A stretch of 64,000 bases of DNA from Paraburkholderia antibiotica (GCF_012927125.1 NZ_JABBFZ010000015.1:62001-126000); one strand, 5' to 3'; counted from the first letter of the stretch, positions 44,814 through 54,024 are shown. The notes: generated by a model not told the origin, from the sequence alone. Translations and numbers: made by a program.

Positions 44814-45053
44814 TCAATCGTCCGGTTCTTTTCGTGCGTAACCATCCCGCACCTCGGCATGCTGGCTGATGTACGTGCCCAAACCCTGCCCCCTGTGGGC
44901 AAGACGCTTCATCACGTCGACGTGCGCGGCGCCCACGCTCGCCGCTGTGTACCAATACACGACGCCCTGCCGAAACCGTACCTTGATGAAATCGTCGCCG
45001 GGTTCGTACGCGTCGACGCCCGAGTCGCCGCTCAGATTCCGATAGCGCTGCAT
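44814..45053 (-). CDS. Small KTSC-like protein
   Basis: The 79-residue protein (ATG at 45051-45053, GGGAGG nine bases upstream) has the KTSC-like pattern: SGVDAYEPGDDFIKVRFRQGVVYWYTAASVGAAHVDVMKRLAHRGQGLGTYIS, with the VRF-x-G-VVYWY core and a C-terminal HAEVRDGYARK. KTSC proteins are small, often linked to RNA or lysyl-tRNA synthetase-like contexts, but of unknown function. The match is by pattern only. Confidence 0.6.
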   Translation of the reverse strand: MQRYRNLSGDSGVDAYEPGDDFIKVRFRQGVVYWYTAASVGAAHVDVMKRLAHRGQGLGTYISQHAEVRDGYARKEPDD

Positions 45054-45193
45054 CCTCGCTCGCCTCCCTTGCAGGGCCCCACACGATCACGCAGCAGCAT
45101 TTATTCCTCCACCCACGCCACCAGCCGACCGCCGCGCGGCGCGTTCGTTGTAGTATCGCAGGCACCTGGTTTTTATCGCATGTGCGGCACCTC

Positions 45194-45736
45194 ATGAGAA
45201 TTCTCGGCATCGACCCCGGCCTGCGCGTCACCGGCTTCGGCGTGATCGAACAACACGGCCACACACTGAGCTACGTCGCGAGCGGCGTGATCCGCACCGC
45301 CGACGCCGACCTGCCGTCGCGGCTCGGCACCATCTTCGCAGGCATTTCGACGCTGATCCGCGAGCACGCGCCGGATCAGGCGGCGATCGAAAAAGTCTTC
45401 GTCAACGTCAATCCACAGTCGACGCTGCTGCTCGGCCAGGCGCGCGGCGCCGCGATCTGCGGGCTCGTCGCGGGCGGCGTACCGGTCGCCGAATACACCG
45501 CGTTGCAGCTGAAGCAGGCGGTGGTCGGCTACGGCCGCGCGACCAAGGAGCAGATGCAGCAGATGGTCGTGCGGCTGCTGAACCTCTCCGGCGTGCCCGG
45601 CACCGACGCCGCCGACGCACTCGGCATGGCGATCTGCCACGCGCACGGCGGCGGCACGCTGAGCACGCTCGGCGGCATCGCGCCGGCGCTCGCGAAGAAG
45701 GGGCTGCGGGTGCGGCGCGGGCGGCTGGTCGGTTGA
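45194..45736 (+). CDS. ruvC: Holliday junction resolvase RuvC
   Basis: The 180-residue endonuclease cuts Holliday junctions symmetrically. Its four acidic catalytic residues are Asp7 (ILGIDPG), Glu66 (AAIEKVF), Asp138 and Asp141 (GTDAADALG). The ATG at 45194 gives the family-typical MRILGIDPGLRVTGFG. It begins the ruvC-ruvA-ruvB series. Confidence 0.97.
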   Translation: MRILGIDPGLRVTGFGVIEQHGHTLSYVASGVIRTADADLPSRLGTIFAGISTLIREHAPDQAAIEKVFVNVNPQSTLLLGQARGAAICGLVAGGVPVAEYTALQLKQAVVGYGRATKEQMQQMVVRLLNLSGVPGTDAADALGMAICHAHGGGTLSTLGGIAPALAKKGLRVRRGRLVG

Positions 45737-45862
45737 GGTCCGCCCTGCTCGGACTCCGGCGCGCGAGCGGTGACCGTCATGCAGCACACGCCGCGGTACG
45801 CGCCGCCCATTCGCTAAGCTACACTCGCGCATTCCCCCACGACTCTCGATACTGAATCCGCC

Positions 45863-46444
45863 ATGATCGGTCGCATTGCCGGCGTTCTGCTGGAAAAAAA
45901 CCCGCCGCATCTGCTCGTCGACTGCAACGGCGTCGGCTATGAAGTGGACGTGCCGATGAGCACGTTCTACAACCTGCCGTCGACCGGCGAGCGCATCGTG
46001 CTGCTCACGCAGATGATCGTGCGCGAGGACGCGCATCTGCTGTATGGCTTCGGCACCGCGCAGGAACGCTCGACCTTCCGCGAATTGCTGAAGATCTCCG
46101 GCATCGGTGCGCGCATGGCGCTAGCGGTGCTGTCGGGCATGAGCGTCGCGGAACTCGCGCAGACCGTCACGATGCAGGACGCCGCGCGCCTCACGCGGGT
46201 GCCGGGCATCGGCAAGAAAACCGCCGAACGGCTGCTGCTCGAACTGAAGGGCAAGCTCGGCGCCGACCTCGGCGCGCTGGCGGGCGCCGCGTCGCCGTCC
46301 GACCACGCATCCGACATCCTCAACGCGCTGCTCGCGCTCGGCTATTCCGAGAAAGAGGGACTCGCCGCGATCAAGAACGTGCCGGCCGGCACTGGCGTTT
46401 CCGAGGGCATCAAGCTCGCGCTGAAGGCGCTGTCGAAGGCCTGA
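45863..46444 (+). CDS. ruvA: Holliday junction branch-migration protein RuvA
   Basis: The 193-residue protein binds the four-way junction and loads RuvB. It has the N-terminal OB fold (MIGRIAGVLLEKNPPHLLVDCNGVGYEVDVPMST), two helix-hairpin-helix motifs (LLKISGIGARMALAVLSG and LTRVPGIGKKTAERLLLEL) and the C-terminal domain III that contacts RuvB (ILNALLALGYSEKEGLAAI). Confidence 0.97.
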   Translation: MIGRIAGVLLEKNPPHLLVDCNGVGYEVDVPMSTFYNLPSTGERIVLLTQMIVREDAHLLYGFGTAQERSTFRELLKISGIGARMALAVLSGMSVAELAQTVTMQDAARLTRVPGIGKKTAERLLLELKGKLGADLGALAGAASPSDHASDILNALLALGYSEKEGLAAIKNVPAGTGVSEGIKLALKALSKA

Positions 46445-46475
46445 GCGCGCCTGCCGCGCGCGGTACAATGCCCGC

Positions 46476-47537
46476 ATGATCGAAACCGACAAACTCGCCG
46501 CCGAGCGCATCATCGCGGCCACGCCCGTGTCGCCGAACGAAGAAGCGTTCGAGCGTGCGTTGCGGCCGCGCCAGCTCGAAGAATATGTCGGGCAGGAAAA
46601 AGTGCGCGGCCAGCTGGAAATCTTCATCGAGGCGGCCAAGCGCCGTTCCGAGTCGCTCGACCACGTGCTGCTGTTCGGGCCGCCGGGCCTCGGCAAGACC
46701 ACGCTCGCGCACATCATCGCGCGCGAGATGGGCGTCAGTCTGCGCCAGACCTCGGGCCCCGTGCTCGAACGCGCCGGCGACCTCGCCGCGCTGCTCACCA
46801 ACCTCGAAGCCAACGACGTCCTCTTCATCGACGAAATCCACCGGCTCTCGCCGGTCGTCGAGGAAATCCTGTACCCGGCGCTCGAGGATTATCAGATCGA
46901 CATCATGATCGGCGAAGGGCCGGCCGCGCGCAGCGTGAAGCTCGACCTGCAGCCGTTCACGCTGGTCGGCGCGACCACCCGCGCGGGCATGCTGACCAAT
47001 CCGCTGCGCGACCGCTTCGGCATCGTCGCGCGGCTCGAGTTCTACAACGCGCAGGAGCTCGCGCGCATCGTCACGCGTTCGGCCTCGCTGCTGAACGCGC
47101 AGATCCATCCGGACGGCGCGTTCGAGATCGCCCGTCGCGCGCGTGGCACGCCGCGTATCGCGAACCGCCTGCTGCGGCGCGTGCGCGACTTCGCTGAAGT
47201 GAAGGCCGACGGCAACATCACCGCGCAGGTGGCCGACGCCGCGCTCAGCATGCTCGACGTCGACGCGGTCGGCTTCGACCTGATGGACCGCAAGCTGCTC
47301 GAAGCGATCCTGTACAAGTTCGACGGCGGTCCGGTCGGCGTCGACAATCTGGCCGCGGCAATCGGTGAGGAACGCGACACGATCGAAGACGTGCTCGAGC
47401 CGTATCTGATCCAGCAGGGCTTCCTGCAGCGCACGCCGCGCGGCCGCGTCGCCACGATGCTGACGTACCGGCACTTCGGGCTGGCCGCGCCGGATTCGTC
47501 GAGCGCGCTGCCGGGCCTGTGGGAATCGTCGAAGTGA
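46476..47537 (+). CDS. ruvB: Holliday junction branch-migration ATPase RuvB
   Basis: The 353-residue AAA+ motor has LRPRQLEEYVGQEKVRGQLEIFI, Walker A FGPPGLGKTTLA, Walker B DVLFIDEIHRLSP, sensor 1 in VGATTRAGML and the arginine-finger region LRDRFGIVARLEFY, followed by the winged-helix domain. It is 31 bases after ruvA and part of the same transcript. Confidence 0.98.
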   Translation: MIETDKLAAERIIAATPVSPNEEAFERALRPRQLEEYVGQEKVRGQLEIFIEAAKRRSESLDHVLLFGPPGLGKTTLAHIIAREMGVSLRQTSGPVLERAGDLAALLTNLEANDVLFIDEIHRLSPVVEEILYPALEDYQIDIMIGEGPAARSVKLDLQPFTLVGATTRAGMLTNPLRDRFGIVARLEFYNAQELARIVTRSASLLNAQIHPDGAFEIARRARGTPRIANRLLRRVRDFAEVKADGNITAQVADAALSMLDVDAVGFDLMDRKLLEAILYKFDGGPVGVDNLAAAIGEERDTIEDVLEPYLIQQGFLQRTPRGRVATMLTYRHFGLAAPDSSSALPGLWESSK

Positions 47538-47560
47538 GCCATTAGCCGAGGCCGATCAGG

Positions 47561-48535
47561 ATGTCCGACCAGACCCAGCACCCCGGCTCATCCAGCAGTT
47601 CCCCCGTCAATCCCGCCGGCGACCCGTCCGGCAATTTCGCCCGGCAACTCACCCACCGCCTGCGCTCGAAACTCGCCGCCGGCGTCACGCATCTGACCAC
47701 CGGCAGCGGCCCGGTGCTCGACTACTCGTCGCCGCCCGGCGACCCCGGCCTGTTCGGCCCAGATTCGATGTGCTGGAAAGTCCACGCCGACTTCACGTCG
47801 ATGATGACGGGCGGTATTAGCGCGCTGCTGCTGCAGGCGCTGCATCCGCTGGCACTCGCGGGCGTGTGGGATCACTCGAGCTTTCGCAGCGATATTCTCG
47901 GGCGCTTGCGGCGTACCGCGACCTTCATCGCCGGCACTACGTTCGGCAGCCGTGCGGACGCGCTTGCGCTGATCGAGCGTGTGAAACGCATCCATCTCGA
48001 CATCACGGGCGTCGCACCGGACGGCCAGTCGTATCGCGCGAGCGAACCGGCGCTGCTCACGTGGGTGCACGTCGCCGAGGTGTCGAGCTTCATGACCGCG
48101 CATCTGCGCTATGTGAATCCGGTGCTGTCGGTCGCCGCGCAGGATCAGTACTTCGCGGAGACCGCACGCATCGCCGAAATGCTCGGCGCGACCGATATCC
48201 CACGCTCGCGCGCCGAGATCGACGCGTATCTGCTGGCGATGCGGCCCGCGCTGGTCGCCAGCGAGCGGACCTTCGAAGTCGTCAGGATTCTGATGAGCGC
48301 GCCGGCGCCGAGCGTCGCGATGCGCCCGGCCGGCACGCTGATGCTCAACGCCGGCGTCGATCTGCTGCCCGAATGGGCGCAAACGATGCTCGGCCTGAAT
48401 CGCTACGCGGCGCTGCGTCGAACCTTCGCGCGACCCGGCGTGCGGCTCGTCGCGCCAGTGATTCGCTGGGCGCTGGTGAATGGGGTGTCGAAGCGGGCGC
48501 GGCGGCGGGCTACGGCGGTGAAAGAGCAGGATTGA
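47561..48535 (+). CDS. Oxygenase MpaB-family (DUF2236) protein
   Basis: The 324-residue protein has the DUF2236 pattern: a GDPGLFGPDSMCWKVHAD start, the SALLLQALHPLALAGVWDHS block with conserved His, VTHVAEVSSF-like WVHVAEVSSFMTAH, and a C-terminal NRYAALRRTFARP. Members include a haem-containing latex oxygenase-like group and MpaB; the His residues are candidate haem or metal ligands. The substrate is unknown. It lies 23 bases after ruvB but is functionally unrelated. Confidence 0.8.
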   Translation: MSDQTQHPGSSSSSPVNPAGDPSGNFARQLTHRLRSKLAAGVTHLTTGSGPVLDYSSPPGDPGLFGPDSMCWKVHADFTSMMTGGISALLLQALHPLALAGVWDHSSFRSDILGRLRRTATFIAGTTFGSRADALALIERVKRIHLDITGVAPDGQSYRASEPALLTWVHVAEVSSFMTAHLRYVNPVLSVAAQDQYFAETARIAEMLGATDIPRSRAEIDAYLLAMRPALVASERTFEVVRILMSAPAPSVAMRPAGTLMLNAGVDLLPEWAQTMLGLNRYAALRRTFARPGVRLVAPVIRWALVNGVSKRARRRATAVKEQD

Positions 48536-48610
48536 CAGCGGCTGGCGGGCTCGGGCGCGAGCCCGATACGCACGCTGCGCCCACACCTTCTTCCGATTAC
48601 CCTCTTCCGC

Positions 48611-49279
48611 TTACCGCCCCGGCGCCTTTTTCAAACCATCATCGTCGGCGCCGCCCGCGTCGAGATGCACGATATCGGCCCACGACACGATCGTCGCGCG
48701 GCCATCCTCGAAGTCCACCACGTTCACGCTCGTGTTCAGCAACTGATAGTCACGCGGCGCGTCGAGCGGCAAACCGCACGCGAAACGGCGCACGCAATCG
48801 AGCACCCCGCCATGGGCGACACACGCGATCCGGCCGCCAGGATGCGCGGCGACGAGCGGCTCGATCGCATGGATGATGCGGTGATAGAACACCCGCTGCG
48901 ACTCGCCTTCGGGAGGCGCGAAGCCGGGATCGCGGGTTTGCCATTGCGCGTATTCGTCGGGGAAACGCAGCGCGATCTCGTCGCTGTCATGCCCCTGGAA
49001 TGCGCCGTACGACCGCTCGCGCAGACTCTCGCGTAACTGCAACGGCAGGCCTAGCGCGTCGCCAATCGGTTGCGCGGTCTGCTGCGCGCGTTGCAGGTCG
49101 CTCGAATAGATCGCGTCGAGCCGCGCGCCCTGCTTCGCCTCGTCCGCGAAACGCCGCGCGAGACGCTGCGCCTGCGCGATGCCCGTGGTCGCGAGCGGAA
49201 TGTCGATGTGGCCTTGAATGCGTTTGATGCGATTCCAGTCGGTCTCGCCGTGCCGGATAAACAGAATCTGCGTCGTCAT
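48611..49279 (-). CDS. Histidine phosphatase (phosphoglycerate mutase-like)
   Basis: The 222-residue protein has the phosphohistidine motif FIRHGETDWN (His9 nucleophile region) at the N-terminus, YSSDLQRAQQTA, the acid region LRERSYGAFQG and the second catalytic His in VAHGGVLDCVRR. It resembles E. coli GpmB and alpha-ribazole phosphatases. Cofactor-independent housekeeping phosphatase activity is likely; true mutase activity is doubtful. The ATG at 49277-49279 starts the MTTQILFIRHGE typical of the family. Confidence 0.88.
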   Translation of the reverse strand: MTTQILFIRHGETDWNRIKRIQGHIDIPLATTGIAQAQRLARRFADEAKQGARLDAIYSSDLQRAQQTAQPIGDALGLPLQLRESLRERSYGAFQGHDSDEIALRFPDEYAQWQTRDPGFAPPEGESQRVFYHRIIHAIEPLVAAHPGGRIACVAHGGVLDCVRRFACGLPLDAPRDYQLLNTSVNVVDFEDGRATIVSWADIVHLDAGGADDDGLKKAPGR

Positions 49280-49464
49280 GAGAGGGAGATAGGCGCCGTT
49301 CGCCGATGGGGTCGAGCCGCTATTGTCGCAAAAAGCAGCGGGCACGCCGGCGAGGCGGCTGGGGAAACTCGCCAGGGTGTGGTGGTGTGGCGGTGGGCAT
49401 GCATGCGCGGACGCGCCCGCAAGTGGGGTGCGTCGGCGCGAGACGATACGTTGATCCGGTTTGT

Positions 49465-49935
49465 TCAGGCGTTGGTCTGTAGCCAGAACGTGACCGGCCC
49501 GTCGTTGACGAGCGACACCTGCATGTCCGCGCCGAACTCGCCCGTTTCGACGATCGGATGCTTCGCGCGCGCGGCCGCGACGAAGTAGTCGAACAGGCGG
49601 CGGCCCTCGTCGGGCGGCGCGGCGGGCGTGAAGCTCGGACGCAGGCCGCTGTTGGTATCGGCGGCGAGCGTGAATTGCGACACGAGCAGCAGGCCGCCCG
49701 CGCTGCCCGCGCCGTCGAGATTCTGCACCGACAGATTCATCTTGCCGGCCGCGTCGCTGAACACGCGGTAGCCGAGCACCTTCGCAAGCAGCTTGTCGGC
49801 CGCCGCCTCGGTGTCGCCGCGCTCGGCGCACACGAGCGCGAGCAGACCCGCGCCGATCGCGCCGGTCACGCGCTCATGCTCACCGTCGACGACGCGCACT
49901 TCGGCGCACCGCACGCGCTGGATCAGCGCGATCAT
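49465..49935 (-). CDS. dtd: D-aminoacyl-tRNA deacylase
   Basis: The 156-residue enzyme removes D-amino acids wrongly attached to tRNA. It has the start MIALIQRVRCAEV, the catalytic-pocket motif SQFTLAAD and the C-terminal NDGPVTFWLQT where the GP dipeptide ensures chiral selection. It lies 67 bases after tyrS on the same strand; TyrRS is a main source of D-Tyr-tRNA, so the pairing is functional sense. Confidence 0.95.
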   Translation of the reverse strand: MIALIQRVRCAEVRVVDGEHERVTGAIGAGLLALVCAERGDTEAAADKLLAKVLGYRVFSDAAGKMNLSVQNLDGAGSAGGLLLVSQFTLAADTNSGLRPSFTPAAPPDEGRRLFDYFVAAARAKHPIVETGEFGADMQVSLVNDGPVTFWLQTNA

Positions 49936-50002
49936 CGCCCGGACTCCGGAAACGCCTGGCCGGGCAGCGCCGCCGCGACGACGATCGTCACGCGGGCGAC
50001 GC

Positions 50003-51247
50003 TCACGCGCTCAGCGTCACGCGTGCAAAGCGGCGCTTGCCGACCTGCACCACGTATTCGCCGGCTTCGACCTTCAGGCCCTTGTCGGACACCATCGTGC
50101 CGTCGATCTTCACGCCGCCCTGCTCGATATTGCGCAGCGCTTCGCTCGTCGACGGCACGAGGTTCGCCTGCTTCAGCAACTGGCCGATTGCGAGCGGTGC
50201 GCCCGCGAGCGTCACCGCCGGAATGTCGTCGGGCACGCCGCCCTTCGCGCGATGATTGAAGTCTTCGAGCGCACGCTCGGCATCCGCCTGCGAATGGAAA
50301 CGCGCGACGATTTCCTGACCGAGCATCACCTTGAAATCGCGCGGATTGCGGCCCGCTTCGATTTCCTTCCTGAAGCCGGCGATCTCGTCCATCGGACGGA
50401 ACGACAGCAACTCGAAGTAACGCCACATCAGCGTGTCGGAGATGCTCATCAGCTTGCCGAACATATCGGTCGGCTTTTCGCTGATGCCGATGTAGTTGTT
50501 CTTCGACTTCGACATCTTCTCGACGCCGTCGAGCCCTTCGAGCAGCGGCATCGTCAGGATGCACTGCTGCTCCTGGCCGTACTGCTTCTGCAATTCGCGG
50601 CCGACCAGCAGGTTGAACTTCTGGTCGGTGCCGCCGAGCTCCAGGTCCGCGTTCAGCGCGACCGAGTCGTAGCCCTGCATCAGCGGGTACAGGAATTCGT
50701 GGATCGAGATCGGCACGCCGCCCTGGAAGCGCTTCGTGAAGTCCTCGCGTTCGAGAATACGCGCGACCGTGTAGCGCGACGCGAGCTTGATCATGCCGTC
50801 GGCGCCGAGCGGCATCGACCATTCGCTGTTGTAGCGGATCTCGGTCTTGTCGCGATCGAGCACGAGCGCGGCCTGCTCGAAATAGGTCTTCGCGTTCGAT
50901 TCGATCTGCTCGCGCGTGAGCGGCGGGCGCGTCGCGTTACGGCCGGACGGGTCGCCGATCAGCGACGTGAAATCGCCGATCAGGAAGATCACCGTGTGGC
51001 CGAGGTCCTGCAGCTGGCGCATCTTGTTCAGCACGACCGTGTGGCCGATGTGGATGTCGGGCGCGGTCGGATCGAGACCGAGCTTGATGCGCAGCGGCTT
51101 GGCCGTCGCCGCGCTCCGCGCGAGCTTTTGCGCGAATTCGTCCTCGATCAGCAGTTCGTCGACACCGCGCTTGGTAACGGCGAGGGCGTGACGGACTTCG
51201 TCGGTGATCGGGAAGGCGGAGGTGGGCTTGGTGGACTCGGTGCTCAT
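50003..51247 (-). CDS. tyrS: Tyrosyl-tRNA synthetase (TyrZ type)
   Basis: The 414-residue enzyme charges tRNA-Tyr. It has the HIGH motif PDIHIGHTVVLNKM, the substrate segment GGTDQKFNLLVGRELQ, the KMSKS motif KMSKSKNNYIGI and a C-terminal S4 RNA-binding domain (ALRNIEQGGVKIDGTMVSD). The ATG at 51245-51247 starts MSTESTKPTS. The frame stays open upstream through a 9-bp repeat, which is not thought coding. Confidence 0.96.
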   Translation of the reverse strand: MSTESTKPTSAFPITDEVRHALAVTKRGVDELLIEDEFAQKLARSAATAKPLRIKLGLDPTAPDIHIGHTVVLNKMRQLQDLGHTVIFLIGDFTSLIGDPSGRNATRPPLTREQIESNAKTYFEQAALVLDRDKTEIRYNSEWSMPLGADGMIKLASRYTVARILEREDFTKRFQGGVPISIHEFLYPLMQGYDSVALNADLELGGTDQKFNLLVGRELQKQYGQEQQCILTMPLLEGLDGVEKMSKSKNNYIGISEKPTDMFGKLMSISDTLMWRYFELLSFRPMDEIAGFRKEIEAGRNPRDFKVMLGQEIVARFHSQADAERALEDFNHRAKGGVPDDIPAVTLAGAPLAIGQLLKQANLVPSTSEALRNIEQGGVKIDGTMVSDKGLKVEAGEYVVQVGKRRFARVTLSA

Positions 51248-51755
51248 GCTGGAAACGTGAAGTCGCGAAAAAACAGGATTGTCCCATAGATGCGCGCCGC
51301 CGCGCCCACTGGGATACGTCTGGTGGCGGTGTGGCGGGTGATTTTGCTGTGATGCAGGCGGTTGGTGTGGGCTGCCGGCGCGGCGGGCGGCGCGGGCGGC
51401 GCGGGTGGCAGCACTGGTAGCTCGGGCGGCGTGGGTGGTACGGGTGGTACGGGTGGTACGGGTGGCGCGGGTGGCGCGGGTGGCGCGGGTGGCGCGGGTG
51501 GCGCGGGTGGCGCGGGTGGCGCGGGCGGCGTGGGTGGCTCGGGTGGCGGTGGCACGGGTGGCGCGAGCGATGACTGCGCAGGCGGTCACGAAAGCGGCTT
51601 GCGGACGCTCATGCCGCGACCATCACCGCGGCCCGGACGCGATACCAGAACCGCTCCCGGAACGCGCCAATCGCCCCCCGGCGCTTACCATCGGCCGCGC
51701 TTACGCCGATAATCTGCTACAACGAATCGCAATAAACATCGACAGGAGCAGCGAC
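51248..51755. other. tyrS/anmK divergent region
   Basis: This 508-bp gap lies between the two divergent starts. About 190 bases of it are a GC-rich 9-bp minisatellite (51379-51566). Promoters for both genes must lie at the edges; the only relatively AT-richer parts are near 51270-51300 (tyrS side) and 51705-51745 (anmK side). Confidence 0.5.
51379..51566. repeat. 9-bp GC-rich minisatellite (GGTGGCGCG type)
   Basis: About 20 units of a 9-bp motif, GGTGGCGCG and variants such as GGTGGTACG and GGCGGCGCG, run in tandem; the central block has about seven identical copies. The 9-base period keeps any frame open: it reads as Gly-Gly-Ala, Val-Ala-Arg or Gly-Trp-Arg on one strand and Pro-Pro-Ala, Ala-Thr-Arg or His-Pro-Arg on the other. 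Confidence 0.92.
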
Positions 51756-52886
51756 GTGGCGCAAGACCCCGCAGATGGCATCTATTTCGGGTTGATGTCG
51801 GGAACGAGCATGGACGGTGTGGACGGCGTGGCCGTGCGCTTTGTCGACGGGAAACCGCCCGAGGTGCTGGCCGAGGCGTTCGTCGCCTTTTCGGCGGGCA
51901 TCCGCGAAGCGCTGTTCGCGCTCCAGCAGCCGGGCGACAACGAGATCGAGCGCGAGGCGCTGGCCGCCAACGCGCTCGCGACGCGCTACACCGTCTGCTG
52001 TCACGAACTGCTACGCGACAGCCGCGTGTCGGCCGATGAAGTGCGCGCGATCGGCGTGCATGGGCAGACCGTGCGGCATCGGCCGGAAAAGGGCTACACG
52101 CGGCAGATCAACAACCCGGCGCTGCTCGCGGAAATGCTGCACATCGACGTGGTCGCCGATTTCCGCAGCCGCGACGTCGCGGCCGGCGGCCAGGGCGCGC
52201 CGCTCGTGCCCGCCTTTCACGCGACGATCTTCGGCGCGCCAAACGAAACCCGGGTGGTCTGCAATCTTGGCGGCATCAGCAATATCACGATTCTGAACGC
52301 GACCGGTAGCGTGCGCGGCTTCGACTGCGGCCCGGCCAATGCGCTGCTCGACGCGTGGGTCGAACGCCATCTCGGCAAACCGTTCGACGAAAACGGGCAT
52401 TTTGCGGCGAGCGGTCAGGTGAACCGCGCGCTGCTGAACGCATTGCTCGACGAACCGTTCTTCTCCGAGCAGCCACCGAAAAGTACCGGCCGCGATCTCT
52501 TCAACACCACGTGGCTCGACGCGAAGCTGGCGCCGTTCGCCGGCCTCGCTCCCGCCGACGTGCAGGCGACGCTGGTCGCGCTGACCGCGGTGACGGTCGC
52601 CCGTGAAATCGAGCGGCATGCATCGGACGCGCGCGCGGTCTACGTATGTGGCGGCGGCGCGCGCAATCCGGAGATCATGAAGGCGTTGCAGCAGGCGCTC
52701 GAAGACAGCGGCGTAAGCGGCGTACCGGTTATGACGACCGACGCGCTCGGCGTGCCGCCGAGCCAGGTCGAGCCGCTCGCATTCGCGTGGCTGGCGATGC
52801 GCTGCATCGCGAGGTTGTCGGGCAATCTGCCGAGCGTGACTGGAGCATCCGCCGAGCGCGTGCTGGGGGCGATTTATCCGCGCTGA
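51756..52886 (+). CDS. anmK: Anhydro-N-acetylmuramic acid kinase
   Basis: The 376-residue kinase converts anhydro-MurNAc from recycled peptidoglycan to MurNAc-6-phosphate. It has the N-terminal GLMSGTSMDGVDGVAV, the GVHGQTVRHRP block, the catalytic-region VADFRSRDVAAGGQGAPLVPAFH and the NLGGISNIT ATP-binding part. The GTG start follows CAGGAG by seven bases. The frame is open for a further ~117 codons upstream through the minisatellite, which is rejected. Confidence 0.95.
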   Translation: MAQDPADGIYFGLMSGTSMDGVDGVAVRFVDGKPPEVLAEAFVAFSAGIREALFALQQPGDNEIEREALAANALATRYTVCCHELLRDSRVSADEVRAIGVHGQTVRHRPEKGYTRQINNPALLAEMLHIDVVADFRSRDVAAGGQGAPLVPAFHATIFGAPNETRVVCNLGGISNITILNATGSVRGFDCGPANALLDAWVERHLGKPFDENGHFAASGQVNRALLNALLDEPFFSEQPPKSTGRDLFNTTWLDAKLAPFAGLAPADVQATLVALTAVTVAREIERHASDARAVYVCGGGARNPEIMKALQQALEDSGVSGVPVMTTDALGVPPSQVEPLAFAWLAMRCIARLSGNLPSVTGASAERVLGAIYPR

Positions 52887-52965
52887 CCCACGCTGATCCG
52901 CCGTTGATCCGCGTTAAGGGGACGGTTTGATCGGATGCGTTTCTATTTGACGCAGAGGCAATAAA

Positions 52966-52992
52966 AAACGGGGCCTTGCGGGCCCCGTTTTC
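52966..52992. terminator. Bidirectional terminator between anmK and erpA
   Basis: AAAACGGGGCC and GGCCCCGTTTT form an 11-base stem with a loop of about five bases (TTGCG), with A and T runs on both sides. It serves anmK (plus) and erpA (minus). Confidence 0.88.
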
Positions 52993-53021
52993 GTTGCAGC
53001 TTGAACAGCCGTAGATCGTGC

Positions 53022-53387
53022 TCAGACCGAGAACGACGAGCCGCAACCGCAGGTCGTGGTCGCGTTCGGGTTCTTGATGACGAACTGCGCGCCGTTGATG
53101 TCGTCCTTGTAATCGATCTCGGCGCCGACCAGATACTGGTAGCTCATCGAGTCGATCAGCAGCTGGACGCCGCTCTTGTTCATCACGGTGTCGTCTTCGT
53201 TGATCGCTTCGTCGAACGTGAAGCCGTACTGGAAGCCCGAGCAGCCGCCGCCCTGCACGAACACGCGCAGCTTGAGCTCCGGGTTACCTTCTTCTTCGAT
53301 CAGTTGCTTGACCTTGTCAGCCGCTGCGTCGGTGAAAACGAAGGGGGCCGGCATCTCGGTCACGGGGGTGTCGGTGACTGCGTTCAT
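53022..53387 (-). CDS. erpA: Iron-sulfur cluster insertion protein ErpA
   Basis: The 121-residue A-type carrier passes Fe-S clusters to targets. The three cluster-ligand Cys are present: Cys49 (GGGCSGFQYG), Cys113 and Cys115 (TTCGCGSSF). Its length and the KVKQLIEEEGNPELKLRVFVQGGG block match betaproteobacterial ErpA rather than IscA. It is a single gene with a terminator behind it. Confidence 0.95.
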   Translation of the reverse strand: MNAVTDTPVTEMPAPFVFTDAAADKVKQLIEEEGNPELKLRVFVQGGGCSGFQYGFTFDEAINEDDTVMNKSGVQLLIDSMSYQYLVGAEIDYKDDINGAQFVIKNPNATTTCGCGSSFSV

Positions 53388-53542
53388 TCGAACTCTCCAA
53401 AAAGCTTTAGCCGCTATTGTAGGGCTGTTCCGGATATCGTGCTGAAGCCCACAAAATCAATGGGTTCTCTCTTGAGGCTAGCGCATGGCGACGTTTCTGC
53501 AACGAGATCGCACGAAGCCCGCGGCAAACTCCTGCCAACCAT

Positions 53543-53580
53543 AAAAAAAGCCGCCTTCGCATGGAGCGTTGGCGGCTTTT
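53543..53580 (-). terminator. Terminator of the rplM-rpsI operon
   Basis: On the minus strand AAAAGCCGCC and GGCGGCTTTT pair around a 15-base loop and are followed by more T residues (seven in total). It lies 40-80 bases after the rpsI stop. Confidence 0.85.
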
Positions 53581-53620
53581 GCTGCAAACCGGCGATAAAG
53601 CCAGTTTGCATTCGAAACGC

Positions 53621-54013
53621 TTAACGCTTCGAGAACTGCTTGCGGCGACGTGCCTTGTGGAAGCCGACCTTCTTACGTTCGACTTCACGAGCGTCACGCG
53701 TAACGAAGCCAGCCTTCGACAGTTCCGGCTTCAGCGTTGCGTCGTAGTCCATCAGCGCTCGGGTGATGCCGTGGCGAACCGCACCGGCTTGACCCGTTTC
53801 ACCGCCACCGTTCACGTTGACCTTGATGTCGAACGTGACGCCGTGGTTCGTGAGTTCCAGCGGTTGACGCACGATCATCAGCGACGTTTCGCGCGAGAAG
53901 TAATCGGCAATAGGCTTGCCGTTCACAATGATCTCGCCCTTGCCTGCCTTGATGAACACACGTGCGACGGCGCTCTTGCGGCGGCCCGTGCCGTAATTCC
54001 AGTTACCGATCAT
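53621..54013 (-). CDS. rpsI: 30S ribosomal protein S9
   Basis: The 130-residue protein has the S9 signature GGGETGQAGAVRHGITRALMDYD and the basic C-terminus ending KARRRKQFSKR that reaches the P-site tRNA. It starts MIGNWNYGTGRRKSAVARVF and lies 11 bases after rplM. Confidence 0.98.
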   Translation of the reverse strand: MIGNWNYGTGRRKSAVARVFIKAGKGEIIVNGKPIADYFSRETSLMIVRQPLELTNHGVTFDIKVNVNGGGETGQAGAVRHGITRALMDYDATLKPELSKAGFVTRDAREVERKKVGFHKARRRKQFSKR

Positions 54014-54024
54014 GTGGGCTCCCC

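Noticed and set aside
51248..51589. N-terminal extension of tyrS through Ala-Thr-Arg repeats
   Set aside because: The ATG at 51247 gives the usual TyrRS N-terminus; the upstream part is repeat sequence.
51405..51755. N-terminal extension of anmK through the Val-Ala-Arg repeat
   Set aside because: The GTG at 51756 has a good CAGGAG site and gives the family-typical start; the extension is only the open minisatellite.
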